DNA from: Bacteroidales bacterium UBA6431 | GTDB taxonomy: Bacteria; Bacteroidota; Bacteroidia; Bacteroidales; UBA932 | Assembly: GCA_002439095.1 (NCBI GenBank) | Contig: DJOT01000027.1 | Coordinates: 23,254-37,386 of the forward strand | DNA: 14,133 nt | Direction: 5' to 3' | In this document: positions 1 through 7,363 of the stretch, piece after piece | Layout of the letters: every line of letters starts with the position of its first letter | Numbering within the stretch: the first letter of the stretch is position 1 | Program-made: the position numbers and the translations under genes | The notes under the pieces: model-generated | Seen by the model: the letters and a program-made list of their open reading frames with translations, nothing else | Database searches by the model: none | What the model was told of the DNA's origin: nothing

Positions 1-283
1 TGCTGTCCTCTCCCCGGCAGACGAGGTCCATTCTCGTGGACTTGCCGTCGAGGAAGTCAGGCCCGGTCTCGCGGTCGAGGTATTCGATGATGTCCTTGAC
101 TCTGGCCTCCGGCGGCAGGAGGACGTTGAGCAGGCCAATGAGCAGGGCCTTGTTGCTCCTGTCGGCGAACACCGCCTTGAATCCGGCGTCAAGCGTCAGG
201 TCCACATACCGTCCCGGGACTACGGCCCCGCACTTCTGCCCCACAGCCTCGGCGCCGGCAGAATCCTTCTTGAAGTCTTTCAT
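1..283 (-). CDS. Rpn family recombination-promoting nuclease / PD-(D/E)XK transposase, N-terminal part (runs off left edge)
   Basis: Reading the minus strand from the ATG at 283 gives 94 open codons to the window edge, so the gene is partial at its 3' end. Residues 24-57 carry the family opening: GRYVDLTLDAGFKAVF, then NKALLIGLLNVLLP. After it come an IEYL(D)RE segment (66-72) and DGKSTRMDLVC (79-89). This matches the N-terminal half of the Rpn/PDDEXK_2 group, whose members are DNA endonucleases linked to RecA-independent recombination and often annotated as transposases. By family comparison, Asp86 in RMDLVC would be the first catalytic acidic residue; the later Glu-x-Gln/Lys part lies outside the window. 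No Shine-Dalgarno sequence precedes the start, which is normal for Bacteroidota. A loose promoter-like pair (TTTG at 338-335, TATCATTG at 311-304, 23 bp apart) lies upstream, but the spacing is long. Whether the full gene is intact cannot be seen. Confidence 0.8.
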   Translation of the reverse strand, partial: MKDFKKDSAGAEAVGQKCGAVVPGRYVDLTLDAGFKAVFADRSNKALLIGLLNVLLPPEARVKDIIEYLDRETGPDFLDGKSTRMDLVCRGEDS

Positions 284-507
284 CACATTTAGTTTTTACC
301 CCGCAATGATAGCGCATTCCCGGCTTCCGCGCAACAAAGAAACTTCAAAAAATGATAAGAAACAGAAAAATCTCCGCCAGTTGCGGGGTCGAGGACCACA
401 TTCCGTACAGATGTTTTGAGCCCCTGCCACCCTCTTTCTCCGGCGCATGAAAGAGATCCGTTTCCCGGCGTTTATCTCCGCCAAATCTGATGCAGCATCG
501 GACAGAC

Positions 508-544
508 ACAAAAACTCCGGGCACTTGGTTCAGTGCCCGGAGTT
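508..544 (-). terminator. Intrinsic terminator of the beta-helix lipoprotein gene
   Basis: A perfect 12-bp inverted repeat (513-524 with 533-544, arm AACTCCGGGCAC) encloses an 8-nt loop. Read on the minus strand, the stem runs directly into a short T tract (TTTTTG). It lies 32 nt past the stop codon of the 577-3420 gene and so separates that transcript from the Rpn-type gene to the left. On the plus strand no T tract follows, so it is directional. Confidence 0.87.
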
Positions 545-576
545 ATTATAGAAGTATCTAGCTAAGAGACCTACGA

Positions 577-3420
577 TTACTCTGATATGGCCGTCCCGTC
601 AACCTTGATGTTCGCAGTTGCAGGCTCTCCGTCTCCCCATCCGGAAAGATATGGATGATTTTCAGATGTCAAATTATCAGCATCTTTACCATCCGCACCT
701 ACGAACTTACAGCTCTTGAAATCAAGAGTCGTAGTCGGCTGACATGCGGAAACCACATAATTGCAGCGGTAGTATCCATCCTCATCGCGCTTTCCACCAT
801 CTCCATATGTATCCGGATCAACACCATTCTTGAAGAATTTGCAAGACTCGAATACCGTACTTCCGTAGCAGATAGCTGCTGGATAATAGGCTTTTCCTAC
901 CGTAAATGTACAGCTCTTGAATGAACCGTTCTTATTCCAACCGGAGAGCCATCCTTTGAAAGTACATCCGGTAGCAGAAAGAGAGCCACTTCCGTTAAAG
1001 GCGTATGTCACCTTGGCCCCGAATTCCACGTTTTCGAGAGTGACATCCCCACCGCTTGAATGTACTCCGTAGAAGATGCTCTTCTCAGCATCTCCGACTT
1101 TTCCGTTTTTCACGGTCAAGGAAGTTCCTTTCTTCACTTCAAATGCGGTAACACATGTACCCTTACTGCTGTCTTCAATAGTAGCGCCACTTGAAGCAGT
1201 AAGTGTTTTGCCACCGAGGTCAACTGTAAGGGCACCGGACTTGAGGATAACCGGGCTTGCCAGCTCGTAATCACTTGAGAAGACAATGTTTCCGGCATTT
1301 GTCCCAGCAGCCTCAACGGACATATCGTTAAATGTGCCGCCGGAGATTTTGAAAGTACCGCCACCATCGGTGTAGAGCGGACCATTGAAAGTTCCACCGC
1401 TTATGCTGGTTTCACCTTTATTGTGTTCTCCCGTGTACGCTCTTGACTCTACGGAATGCTTCTCAGCAGGATTGAATGTGCCTCCGGAGATGGTGGCGAC
1501 ATTATTATTCTGCACGCAGGTCTGAGTTGTATTGCTGAAAACTCCACCTTTTATCGTAAGCGTAGCACCATCATCATTTTTGATGGTATTGATACCTCCA
1601 GAGAATGAGCCGCCATTGATTGTGAGGGATGGAGCAGCATTGTTAGTTCCGTTCACATATCCGTTGCGAGGATTGCTATCCGTATAGTTAAAATACCCGT
1701 TAGCGATGAGGGATGAGAATGCGCCGGAACTGTACACAACGACATTTCCATCAATACACATCGCACCATGATTCAAGATATTATAATAACTGTTTCCACC
1801 GGAGGTCGAAGTACTTGTACTAGCTTCCTTGCTCCTTGTGTACTTGCCTCCCTTGAGGTTTACAGTACCGTTGTTGTAGATACAGGCTTTTCCATGTGAG
1901 ACATTATCCACCGTGCCGTCACCACTTATAGTAAGTTCAGCCCCGAGGCCAACAGTAAATGTATCACTGGAAACATTGGTGATATTGTGCCCGTTAAGAT
2001 TGAGTTCCACCTTGACATTAGCCGGCACACTGAAATCTCCAACATAGTCACGGTCAAGCAGAATGCTGCCCCCAGCTTGCAGGAGACTCTGAAGATACGC
2101 AGCAGGGCTTATCACCGAAGTATTACCGTTTCCGGAAACTGTCGGCTTGTTGCTTTCCTCGGCCACGACAGGTGCTTGGGAATCGTTCTTGACATTAGAC
2201 ACCTTTCCTCCTTCACGAACCTCGATTTTGGCCTTTTCCTCGACCGTAGATCCAACTTTGATGGAAGAAACCTCCCCCTCTACCACAGCACTTCCCGCAT
2301 TGACAGTAAGGGTGTTGACCTTCGTTCCGTTGGCGATGACAAGGGTGCTCAGGCTTGTCTTGGATACAAGCGTAGTGTACTCCTTTCCTGAAAGTTCCAC
2401 ATGGCTGTCCGGCAAATCGATGGTAAAACTCTTGATGACATTGCTTCCACAGTCGATGCTGACTTTCCCCGGGTGAGACGTGCCACCATAGACGACCGTG
2501 ATCGGCAGGCTGTTGGCTTCAACCTTGACCTCGACATCAGATGTGGTGTTCGGCAGAGCGAAGCCCCCTCCGCTGTAGTTGGCAGGGATGGTCACGCTGG
2601 TCTTGGCATCTTCTCCGATGCCTGGGATAGTCGTGAGGGTCAGCTCCGGCATGATGATGAACTTGGCGCGTGTGACACTGTTGACAGAAGCTCCGCCGTA
2701 GTTCCAGAGCTGAGCGCCGTCTGCTTTCTGAAGGGCCACGGTGAACTTGTAATCTCCCACCGGAACAGGTACATAGAAAGCCATCGCCGTGGCGGTGCCG
2801 GCTGTGAATGTGAACGCTACTGAATTGTTTTCAGCCGTCTCGGCACTCTTGGCACTCTTGATGATTTTATTGCCTTCAGCATCTTCTGACACGCTGTACT
2901 CGCCGGCGATGTCCTTGTCGGCAGTCAGCACGAACTTGGCGGCCTCGACAGGCACATTCTTCACACTCACCTTGATAAGGCCTCCCAAATGTTTGAAGGT
3001 CAAAAAAGAAGGGTTCTCCCCACACTCGGCAAGCATAGGGCTGTTGGTCTCACCAGCCTTCCACTCATAGCTTGCTGGAAGAGTCACTTTCACTGTCCCG
3101 GATTCAACTTTGGCATTGAGGGCAAACGGGAACACGGCATAGCTCTGGGCCGTACCCTCAACTATACCGGTAAAATCAGCAGTGGCGCTCCCGCCGGTGC
3201 TTGTTGTGAGTTCGCAGAACTTCGTGCCGTTCCACAGTCCGATGGCATCGCCAGCGCTCCAGGCAAATGCTCCATCGTCTGACACTGTGGACTTTGTGCC
3301 CACGGCTGATTCTCTTGATGCACGGACGGTGTAGTTCCCCTCAGGGGCGACCGGCATCTCTTTCTGGCAGGCCACGATGGAAAGCACCGCCGCAGCCGCA
3401 ATCAAAAATGTTTTTCTCAT
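577..3420 (-). CDS. Surface lipoprotein: fimbrillin-like N-terminal region fused to a right-handed parallel beta-helix
   Basis: 947 residues. A lipoprotein signal (residues 1-17) ends at Cys18, followed by Gln-Lys-Glu, an acidic/charged context typical of exported Bacteroidales lipoproteins. Residues about 28-265 resemble the fimbrillin/Mfa-like family, with TKSTVSDDGAFAW and the signature W54-x3-D58-x-IG-x-W63. Residues about 265-440 are a Val/Thr/Ser-rich, probably beta-rich linker. From about 465 onward it looks like a beta-solenoid: LNLNGHNIT and LTVDLGGKTLT each open a run of short coils, and a (T/S/K)I(N/K/S)GG(S/V/T)F motif recurs at 600, 622, 643, 672 and 691. The last coils carry an F-x-(S/G)-C-x-F-like pattern with Cys at 819, 837, 860 and 904. 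It probably sits on the outer surface as an adhesin or glycan-contacting protein; no catalytic motif was recognised. The gene is divergent from the susC operon, follows a 37-codon gene by 44 nt, and has a clear terminator. The domain assignment is by eye; the exact ligand is unknown. Confidence 0.85.
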   Translation of the reverse strand: MRKTFLIAAAAVLSIVACQKEMPVAPEGNYTVRASRESAVGTKSTVSDDGAFAWSAGDAIGLWNGTKFCELTTSTGGSATADFTGIVEGTAQSYAVFPFALNAKVESGTVKVTLPASYEWKAGETNSPMLAECGENPSFLTFKHLGGLIKVSVKNVPVEAAKFVLTADKDIAGEYSVSEDAEGNKIIKSAKSAETAENNSVAFTFTAGTATAMAFYVPVPVGDYKFTVALQKADGAQLWNYGGASVNSVTRAKFIIMPELTLTTIPGIGEDAKTSVTIPANYSGGGFALPNTTSDVEVKVEANSLPITVVYGGTSHPGKVSIDCGSNVIKSFTIDLPDSHVELSGKEYTTLVSKTSLSTLVIANGTKVNTLTVNAGSAVVEGEVSSIKVGSTVEEKAKIEVREGGKVSNVKNDSQAPVVAEESNKPTVSGNGNTSVISPAAYLQSLLQAGGSILLDRDYVGDFSVPANVKVELNLNGHNITNVSSDTFTVGLGAELTISGDGTVDNVSHGKACIYNNGTVNLKGGKYTRSKEASTSTSTSGGNSYYNILNHGAMCIDGNVVVYSSGAFSSLIANGYFNYTDSNPRNGYVNGTNNAAPSLTINGGSFSGGINTIKNDDGATLTIKGGVFSNTTQTCVQNNNVATISGGTFNPAEKHSVESRAYTGEHNKGETSISGGTFNGPLYTDGGGTFKISGGTFNDMSVEAAGTNAGNIVFSSDYELASPVILKSGALTVDLGGKTLTASSGATIEDSSKGTCVTAFEVKKGTSLTVKNGKVGDAEKSIFYGVHSSGGDVTLENVEFGAKVTYAFNGSGSLSATGCTFKGWLSGWNKNGSFKSCTFTVGKAYYPAAICYGSTVFESCKFFKNGVDPDTYGDGGKRDEDGYYRCNYVVSACQPTTTLDFKSCKFVGADGKDADNLTSENHPYLSGWGDGEPATANIKVDGTAISE

Positions 3421-3464
3421 GATATTAGGTCAATTAAAAATGAATTTTCTTGTCCCACAGGTGA

Positions 3465-3578
3465 TCACCAAGTGCCCCCTCCAGGAATCATGTCCTCACC
3501 ACTTCCACATATCACACCCTCCACGCATAGATACACGACCTCCACAAGAGGCCCCTCGTAAGGTAACTTCTTTTCCAT
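3465..3578 (-). CDS. Small protein of 37 residues, upstream of the beta-helix lipoprotein
   Basis: The minus strand from ATG at 3578 to TGA at 3467-3465 encodes 37 residues. It starts MEKKLPYEGP, continues with LVEVVYLCVEGVICGSG, and ends with a glycine run and a final Trp (PGGGTW). The layout is a basic, Pro/Tyr-containing start, a Val-Glu-Val-Val beta-like strand, a Gly-Val-Ile-Cys-Gly-Ser segment and a Gly-rich tail. From memory this resembles short uncharacterised Bacteroidales proteins with a Pro-x-x-Glu-Val-(V/I) core found near surface lipoprotein genes, but I cannot name a family. It has no clear signal peptide; two cysteines (18 and 24) are present. The stop lies 44 nt before the lipoprotein start with no terminator between, so the two are probably co-transcribed. 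An AT-rich start context (ATACATACTATTATG) suits Bacteroidota translation. No clear promoter was seen upstream. It could still be a chance ORF, but the composition looks protein-like. Confidence 0.6.
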   Translation of the reverse strand: MEKKLPYEGPLVEVVYLCVEGVICGSGEDMIPGGGTW

Positions 3579-3617
3579 AATAGTATGTATTTGATTGATT
3601 AAGAGACTATTGTATCG

Positions 3618-3625
3618 CCCCCCCC
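3618..3625. repeat. C8/G8 homopolymer tract
   Basis: Eight consecutive C on the plus strand (G8 on the minus strand), 40-47 nt upstream of the small-gene start codon. By position it would lie in the 5' leader or core promoter of the leftward transcript, where length changes could alter expression. Confidence 0.95.
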
Positions 3626-3811
3626 GAGTAGAGCCCCAGAAGAAGGAATCAGAACAGTATTTTCACGATCGCCGTTCATAGCCAAACAGCGCAATTTTAG
3701 TGATTTCCCGGAGATTTTCCAAGGGAAAATGACATTAATTGAATTGACTGTGGCTTATCCTACACCTTTCATATCCTTCCGGAAGTTCTAGTAGAGGACG
3801 CAGTCTTTACG

Positions 3812-3846
3812 GGTTATAGCGAAAATCAGCAAAAATGCTATAACAT
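3812..3846. repeat. 35-bp dyad element, copy 1
   Basis: Two opposed half-sites, GTTATAGC at 3813-3820 and GCTATAAC at 3837-3844, form a perfect 8-bp inverted repeat with a 16-nt centre containing an A run. Without gaps, 22 of 35 positions match copy 2, almost all of them in the two outer arms. This conserved-arm, free-centre pattern suggests a protein-binding operator or a hairpin. The acting regulator is not in the window. Confidence 0.6.
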
Positions 3847-3876
3847 GGCTCGGGAATCGCTGTCAGACAGCATTTT
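3832..3876. repeat. Nested inverted repeats between the two dyad elements
   Basis: AAAATGCT (3832-3839) is the exact reverse complement of AGCATTTT (3869-3876). Inside this pair lies a second perfect palindrome, GCTGTC-A-GACAGC (3859-3871). The outer arm overlaps the right half-site of dyad copy 1, so the two structures would be mutually exclusive if they formed as RNA or cruciform hairpins. Confidence 0.5.
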
Positions 3877-3884
3877 GGTGTTTA

Positions 3885-3919
3885 GGTTATGGCGGATTGG
3901 CCTCAAAACTCTATAACCT
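3885..3919. repeat. 35-bp dyad element, copy 2
   Basis: The same arrangement as copy 1, starting exactly 73 bp further right: GGTTATGGCG at the left and CTATAACCT at the right, with AGGTTAT (3884-3890) an exact reverse complement of ATAACCT (3913-3919). The distance between copies is close to seven turns of B-DNA, so bound proteins would sit on the same face. Confidence 0.6.
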
Positions 3920-3941
3920 CGACGCGATGTCATCCTCCGTC

Positions 3942-3987
3942 CGTACAGGGGCATTCTGCTGTACGCGGGACATGACCGTGCGCACGG
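3942..3987. repeat. Two adjacent palindromes in a GC-rich block
   Basis: CGTACAG (3942-3948) is the reverse complement of CTGTACG (3959-3965) with a 10-nt loop. It is followed by the perfect 12-bp palindrome CCGTGCGCACGG (3976-3987). A third palindrome, CCTTCC-T-GGAAGG, lies at 4041-4053. They could be operator sites for the susC promoter about 150-190 bp downstream. No T tract follows any of them, so they are not intrinsic terminators. Confidence 0.45.
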
Positions 3988-4132
3988 CGATGTTCCAAGG
4001 GAGACCGTGCCAGGTGGGAGCGGAATCGCCAGAAAAGGCTCCTTCCTGGAAGGCGGCAAGCCACGGACAGGACGCCACTGCCACGGACGGGCAAGTCAGC
4101 TGACTCTGGCAGGGCTGGTTGGGGCAGAATAT

Positions 4133-4163
4133 TTTGCAAGCTTCACTTTTTTATCTATATTTG
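4133..4163 (+). promoter_or_regulatory. Bacteroidota-type promoter of the susCDCD operon
   Basis: TTTG at 4133-4136 and TATATTTG at 4156-4163 match the Bacteroidetes primary-sigma consensus (-33 TTTG, -7 TAnnTTTG) with no mismatches and a 19-bp spacer. Transcription should start at about 4168-4172. The leader of roughly 80 nt before the ATG at 4251 is very AT-rich with no Shine-Dalgarno sequence, as usual for strongly translated genes in this phylum. Confidence 0.82.
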
Positions 4164-4250
4164 CAGTCTACACTAAAACGACAAAACAAACCATTGAATT
4201 AAATTTTATACATTTATTAAACCTCATATTATTAACCAATTTTATTCAAG

Positions 4251-7200
4251 ATGATAATCCATCTAAGAAAGCTCGCATTGACGGCTTTGGCTTTCCTCCT
4301 GTTTGGGGTGGCAGCTGTCGCGCAGCAGCAGATCTCGGGAACGGTCCGGGACTCCAGCGGGGAAACCGTCATCGGGGCCGGCGTCTTCCTGAAAGATTCG
4401 ACGACAGGTACAGTCACCGATGTCGATGGTAAATTCACACTTTCAGTTCCGTCCGGAGCCGTTGTCACAGTATCCTGCATCGGCTACAAGGATGCCACAT
4501 TCACAGTAGGGGCCCAAAGAACCTATGACATCACCCTCGAAGAGGACAGCACCACCCTTGAGGGAGTTGAGATTGTCGCCTATGGCACGCAGAAGAAAGT
4601 CTCCGTGACGGGAGCGCTTTCGAGCGTCAAGAGCGAGGACCTTTTGAGAACCCCGGTCAGCAATGTCAACAATGTGCTTGCCGGTCAGCTCTCCGGTGTC
4701 ACCACAGTCCAGTATTCCGGCGAGCCTGGCTCTGATGCCGCTACGGTGTTCGTCCGCGGCAAGGGTACATGGACCGACTCTTCGCCTCTCATACAGGTGG
4801 ACGGAGTGGAGCGCTCCATGTCCGACATCAACCCTGAGGACATCGAGAACATCACAGTGCTCAAGGACGCATCCGCAACGGCGGTGTTCGGTGTGAGGGG
4901 CGCAAACGGCGTCATCCTCGTCACCACCAAGCGCGGTTCCGAGGGCAAGGCCAAGATCACGGTCAACACCTCGTTCTCGCTCCTAACCCCGACGGATCTT
5001 GTGCGGCAGGCAGGCTCGTACAACTATGCAGTCTTCTACAATAAGATGAGGGCCAATGACGGCAACCCGGAGGTGTTCTCCGATGCCGTCATCCAGAAGT
5101 TCCTCGACCAGTCGGATCCTATCCGCTTCCCAAGCGTGCAGTGGACGGATTATATGATGAAGAAAGTCACCACGCAGTCCAACCACAGCATCAACATCTC
5201 GGGCGGGACCAAGCGCGTCAAGTACTTCGTCTCCGCCGGATTCATGAACCAGGGAGGCCTTTTTAAGGAATTCGATGCGCCGCATCATCTTGGATACCAA
5301 TACAATAGACTCAACTACCGCGCAAATCTCGACCTCAGCGTGACCAGCACCACGAAAGTCTCCTTCGACGTCTCCGGCAATGTCAACAACGCCGACAAGC
5401 CGCGCACCGGTCAGGGTTCTACGGGCATGATTCGCAACATCTACTTCTCGACTCCGTTCTCCAGTCCGGGTCTTGTGGGCGGCAGGTTCGTGGCCACCAC
5501 CACCGACTATTCCGATGGCCTCACCCTCCCGTTTACGGGAACGAACGGACTTGAGTACTACACCATCGGAGGATATATAGCCAGCAATGTCAACAAGCTC
5601 CAGATGGACCTTTCCCTCAACCAGGACCTGAAGTTCATAACCCAGGGCCTGTCTTTCAAGATGAAAGGTTCATACAACAGCACTTTCACCTCCACCCAGA
5701 CCGGTACCGCCGGCGTGGCGACCTACTACCCTGTAATCCAGGAGGACGGCTCGATGCAATACCGCAAGTCCGGGGAGAACAGCCCGCTTACTTATGACGA
5801 GGAGCTCGGCAAGGCACGCAACTGGTACTTCGAGACGTCGCTCAACTATGCGCGCAGTTTCGGTGACCACAGCGTCAGCGGCCTCGTGCTCTACAACCAG
5901 AGCAAGGAATACTACCCTAAGACCTACTCCGACATCCCGCGCGGATATGTGGGCCTTGTCGGGCGTGCCACCTACGACTACAAGAAGCGCTATCTCGCCG
6001 AAATCAACATCGGTTACAACGGTTCCGAGAACTTCCACCCTTCGCGCCGTTTCGGTGTCTTCCCGGCCGGCTCTCTGGGTTGGGTGGTGAGCGATGAGCC
6101 TTTCTTCTCTTTCGCCAAGGGCGTGGTGTCGTTCTTGAAGCTCCGCGCTTCATGGGGACTTGTCGGCAACGACAAGATCGGCGGCTCTCGCTTCATGTAC
6201 ACGGACGACCCGTACACGGTCAACAGTGACAAGTACGCGACCCGCAGCGGCTACGCCTACAACTTCGGTACGGACAACGCCACCGCGTTCCTCGGAGCTT
6301 ACGCCAACTCCCGCAACAACCCTAACGTCTCCTGGGAGAAGGCTTTCAAGCAGAACTACGGTGTGGACATGAACTTCCTCAACGAGAGACTCTCAACCTC
6401 CTTCGACTACTACAAGGAGCACCGTACCGACATCCTCCTGCGTGACCTTTCCGCTCCGGGGATCATAGGTTTCGACGTACCTTATGCCAACCTCGGAATC
6501 GTGGACAGCTGGGGCTGGGAACTCTCCCTCAAGTGGAAGGACCGTATCAACAAGGACTTCAACTACTGGGTCAACATGAACCTTTCCCACAACCAGAACA
6601 AGATCATCGAGAAGAAGGAGACCCCATATACCAATGAGTTCCAGTACGAGAAAGGCAACCGTATCGGGGCCAGGTACATGTACCAGTTCTTCCGCTATTA
6701 CGATGCCGACACCCCACGTCTCTACGAGGAGACTTTCGGTCAGCCTTTCCCTGAGCAGCTGGTGGAACTCAAAGATGGAGATGCCGTGTTCGTGGATCTG
6801 GACGGCAACGGCGTCATCAATGCCGATGACATGACCCGCGGGCTAGGGGCCACAGACGACCCTCAATACCTGCTTGGCCTTAACGCCGGTTTTATCTGGA
6901 GAGACTTTGAGGTCAACACCCAGTGGACGGGAGCCTGGGGCGTGAGCCGTATGATCGGCGAATCTTTCCGCATACCGTTCGTATCCAGAACAGACTATAA
7001 TACCGGTGGGCTTCTTCAGTACCATGTTGACAACACCTGGGATCCGGAGCACCCTTCACAGGATGCCAAGTATCCGCGCGCCTCATTCGATCACGGCAAG
7101 GTCAACAACTACCAGGACTGCGCCCTCTATGAGCAGGACGCCAGATACCTGCGTCTCAAGACCCTTATGCTTGCTTACAACCTTCGCGGCCGTTTCCTCG

Positions 7201-7358
7201 AGTCCATAGGTGTGAGCCGTATGCAGGTGGCCCTAAGCGGCTATAATCTTCTTACTTTCACCCCGTTCATCTGGGGAGATCCTGAGACGAAGGCCAGCAC
7301 GGATCCATCTTATCCGCTCCAGCGGACCTATACAGTCAGTGTGAGACTTAACTTCTAA
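4251..7358 (+). CDS. SusC/RagA-family TonB-dependent outer-membrane transporter (first of tandem pair)
   Basis: 1035 residues, a normal length for SusC. Signal peptide 1-24 (cleavage after AVA, before QQQ). Residues 27-90 are the carboxypeptidase-regulatory-like domain (QISGTVRDSSGE...GTVTDVDGKFTL). A linker with the typical EIVAYGTQKK segment (107-116), near the TonB-contact region, leads into the plug domain (about 117-230), with signature VLKDASATAVFGVRGANG (203-220) and VTTKRG. The rest is a 22-strand-type beta-barrel ending RLNF, a C-terminal Phe as expected for outer-membrane insertion. An extracellular-loop motif DLDGNGVINADD (849-860) resembles a calcium-binding loop and is common in the family. 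It imports substrate held by SusD1, using TonB energy. A strong promoter precedes it; susD1 follows after 5 nt. The substrate is not deducible from the sequence. Confidence 0.97.
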   Translation: MIIHLRKLALTALAFLLFGVAAVAQQQISGTVRDSSGETVIGAGVFLKDSTTGTVTDVDGKFTLSVPSGAVVTVSCIGYKDATFTVGAQRTYDITLEEDSTTLEGVEIVAYGTQKKVSVTGALSSVKSEDLLRTPVSNVNNVLAGQLSGVTTVQYSGEPGSDAATVFVRGKGTWTDSSPLIQVDGVERSMSDINPEDIENITVLKDASATAVFGVRGANGVILVTTKRGSEGKAKITVNTSFSLLTPTDLVRQAGSYNYAVFYNKMRANDGNPEVFSDAVIQKFLDQSDPIRFPSVQWTDYMMKKVTTQSNHSINISGGTKRVKYFVSAGFMNQGGLFKEFDAPHHLGYQYNRLNYRANLDLSVTSTTKVSFDVSGNVNNADKPRTGQGSTGMIRNIYFSTPFSSPGLVGGRFVATTTDYSDGLTLPFTGTNGLEYYTIGGYIASNVNKLQMDLSLNQDLKFITQGLSFKMKGSYNSTFTSTQTGTAGVATYYPVIQEDGSMQYRKSGENSPLTYDEELGKARNWYFETSLNYARSFGDHSVSGLVLYNQSKEYYPKTYSDIPRGYVGLVGRATYDYKKRYLAEINIGYNGSENFHPSRRFGVFPAGSLGWVVSDEPFFSFAKGVVSFLKLRASWGLVGNDKIGGSRFMYTDDPYTVNSDKYATRSGYAYNFGTDNATAFLGAYANSRNNPNVSWEKAFKQNYGVDMNFLNERLSTSFDYYKEHRTDILLRDLSAPGIIGFDVPYANLGIVDSWGWELSLKWKDRINKDFNYWVNMNLSHNQNKIIEKKETPYTNEFQYEKGNRIGARYMYQFFRYYDADTPRLYEETFGQPFPEQLVELKDGDAVFVDLDGNGVINADDMTRGLGATDDPQYLLGLNAGFIWRDFEVNTQWTGAWGVSRMIGESFRIPFVSRTDYNTGGLLQYHVDNTWDPEHPSQDAKYPRASFDHGKVNNYQDCALYEQDARYLRLKTLMLAYNLRGRFLESIGVSRMQVALSGYNLLTFTPFIWGDPETKASTDPSYPLQRTYTVSVRLNF

Positions 7359-7363
7359 CAGCG

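Larger units (their letters stand above)
3579..4250. other. Divergent intergenic region, 672 nt, dyad-rich
   Basis: This stretch separates the leftward small-gene/lipoprotein unit from the rightward susC operon. Short ORFs inside it (for example minus-strand 3838-4059) have Ser/Arg/Pro-rich, low-complexity-like translations with no recognisable motif, so I treat it as non-coding. It contains a C8/G8 homopolymer (3618-3625), a 7-bp hairpin ATTTTCC-AAG-GGAAAAT (3714-3730), two copies of a 35-bp dyad element, a GC-rich block with more palindromes (3942-4053), a short direct repeat CCACGGAC at 4061 and 4081, the susC promoter and an AT-rich leader. Composition changes sharply from GC-rich (about 3920-4125) to very AT-rich (about 4140-4250). 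Confidence 0.8.

Noticed and set aside
36..419. 127-codon plus-strand frame at the left end
   Set aside because: It is opposite the Rpn-type gene, whose minus-strand translation has clear family motifs.
1330..1625. Regular repeats suggesting a CRISPR array or tandem repeat
   Set aside because: The regularity is at the protein level (GG-x-F beta-helix coils) with variable nucleotides and spacing, inside an intact reading frame.
3812..3918. Invertible promoter flanked by GGTTATAG and CTATAACC
   Set aside because: The perfect arms are only 8 bp, shorter than those flanking known Bacteroides invertible promoters, and I see no TTTG/TAnnTTTG promoter inside the 91-bp segment.
3838..4059. 73-codon minus-strand frame in the intergenic region (and 3897-4103, 3930-4139)
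   Set aside because: Overlapping frames on both strands with Ser/Arg/Pro-rich, motif-free translations over a dyad-rich block look like chance ORFs.
4061..4100. CCACGGAC direct repeat 20 bp apart
   Set aside because: Only 8 bp are identical and the repeat does not continue to a third copy, so it may be chance in a GC-rich block.
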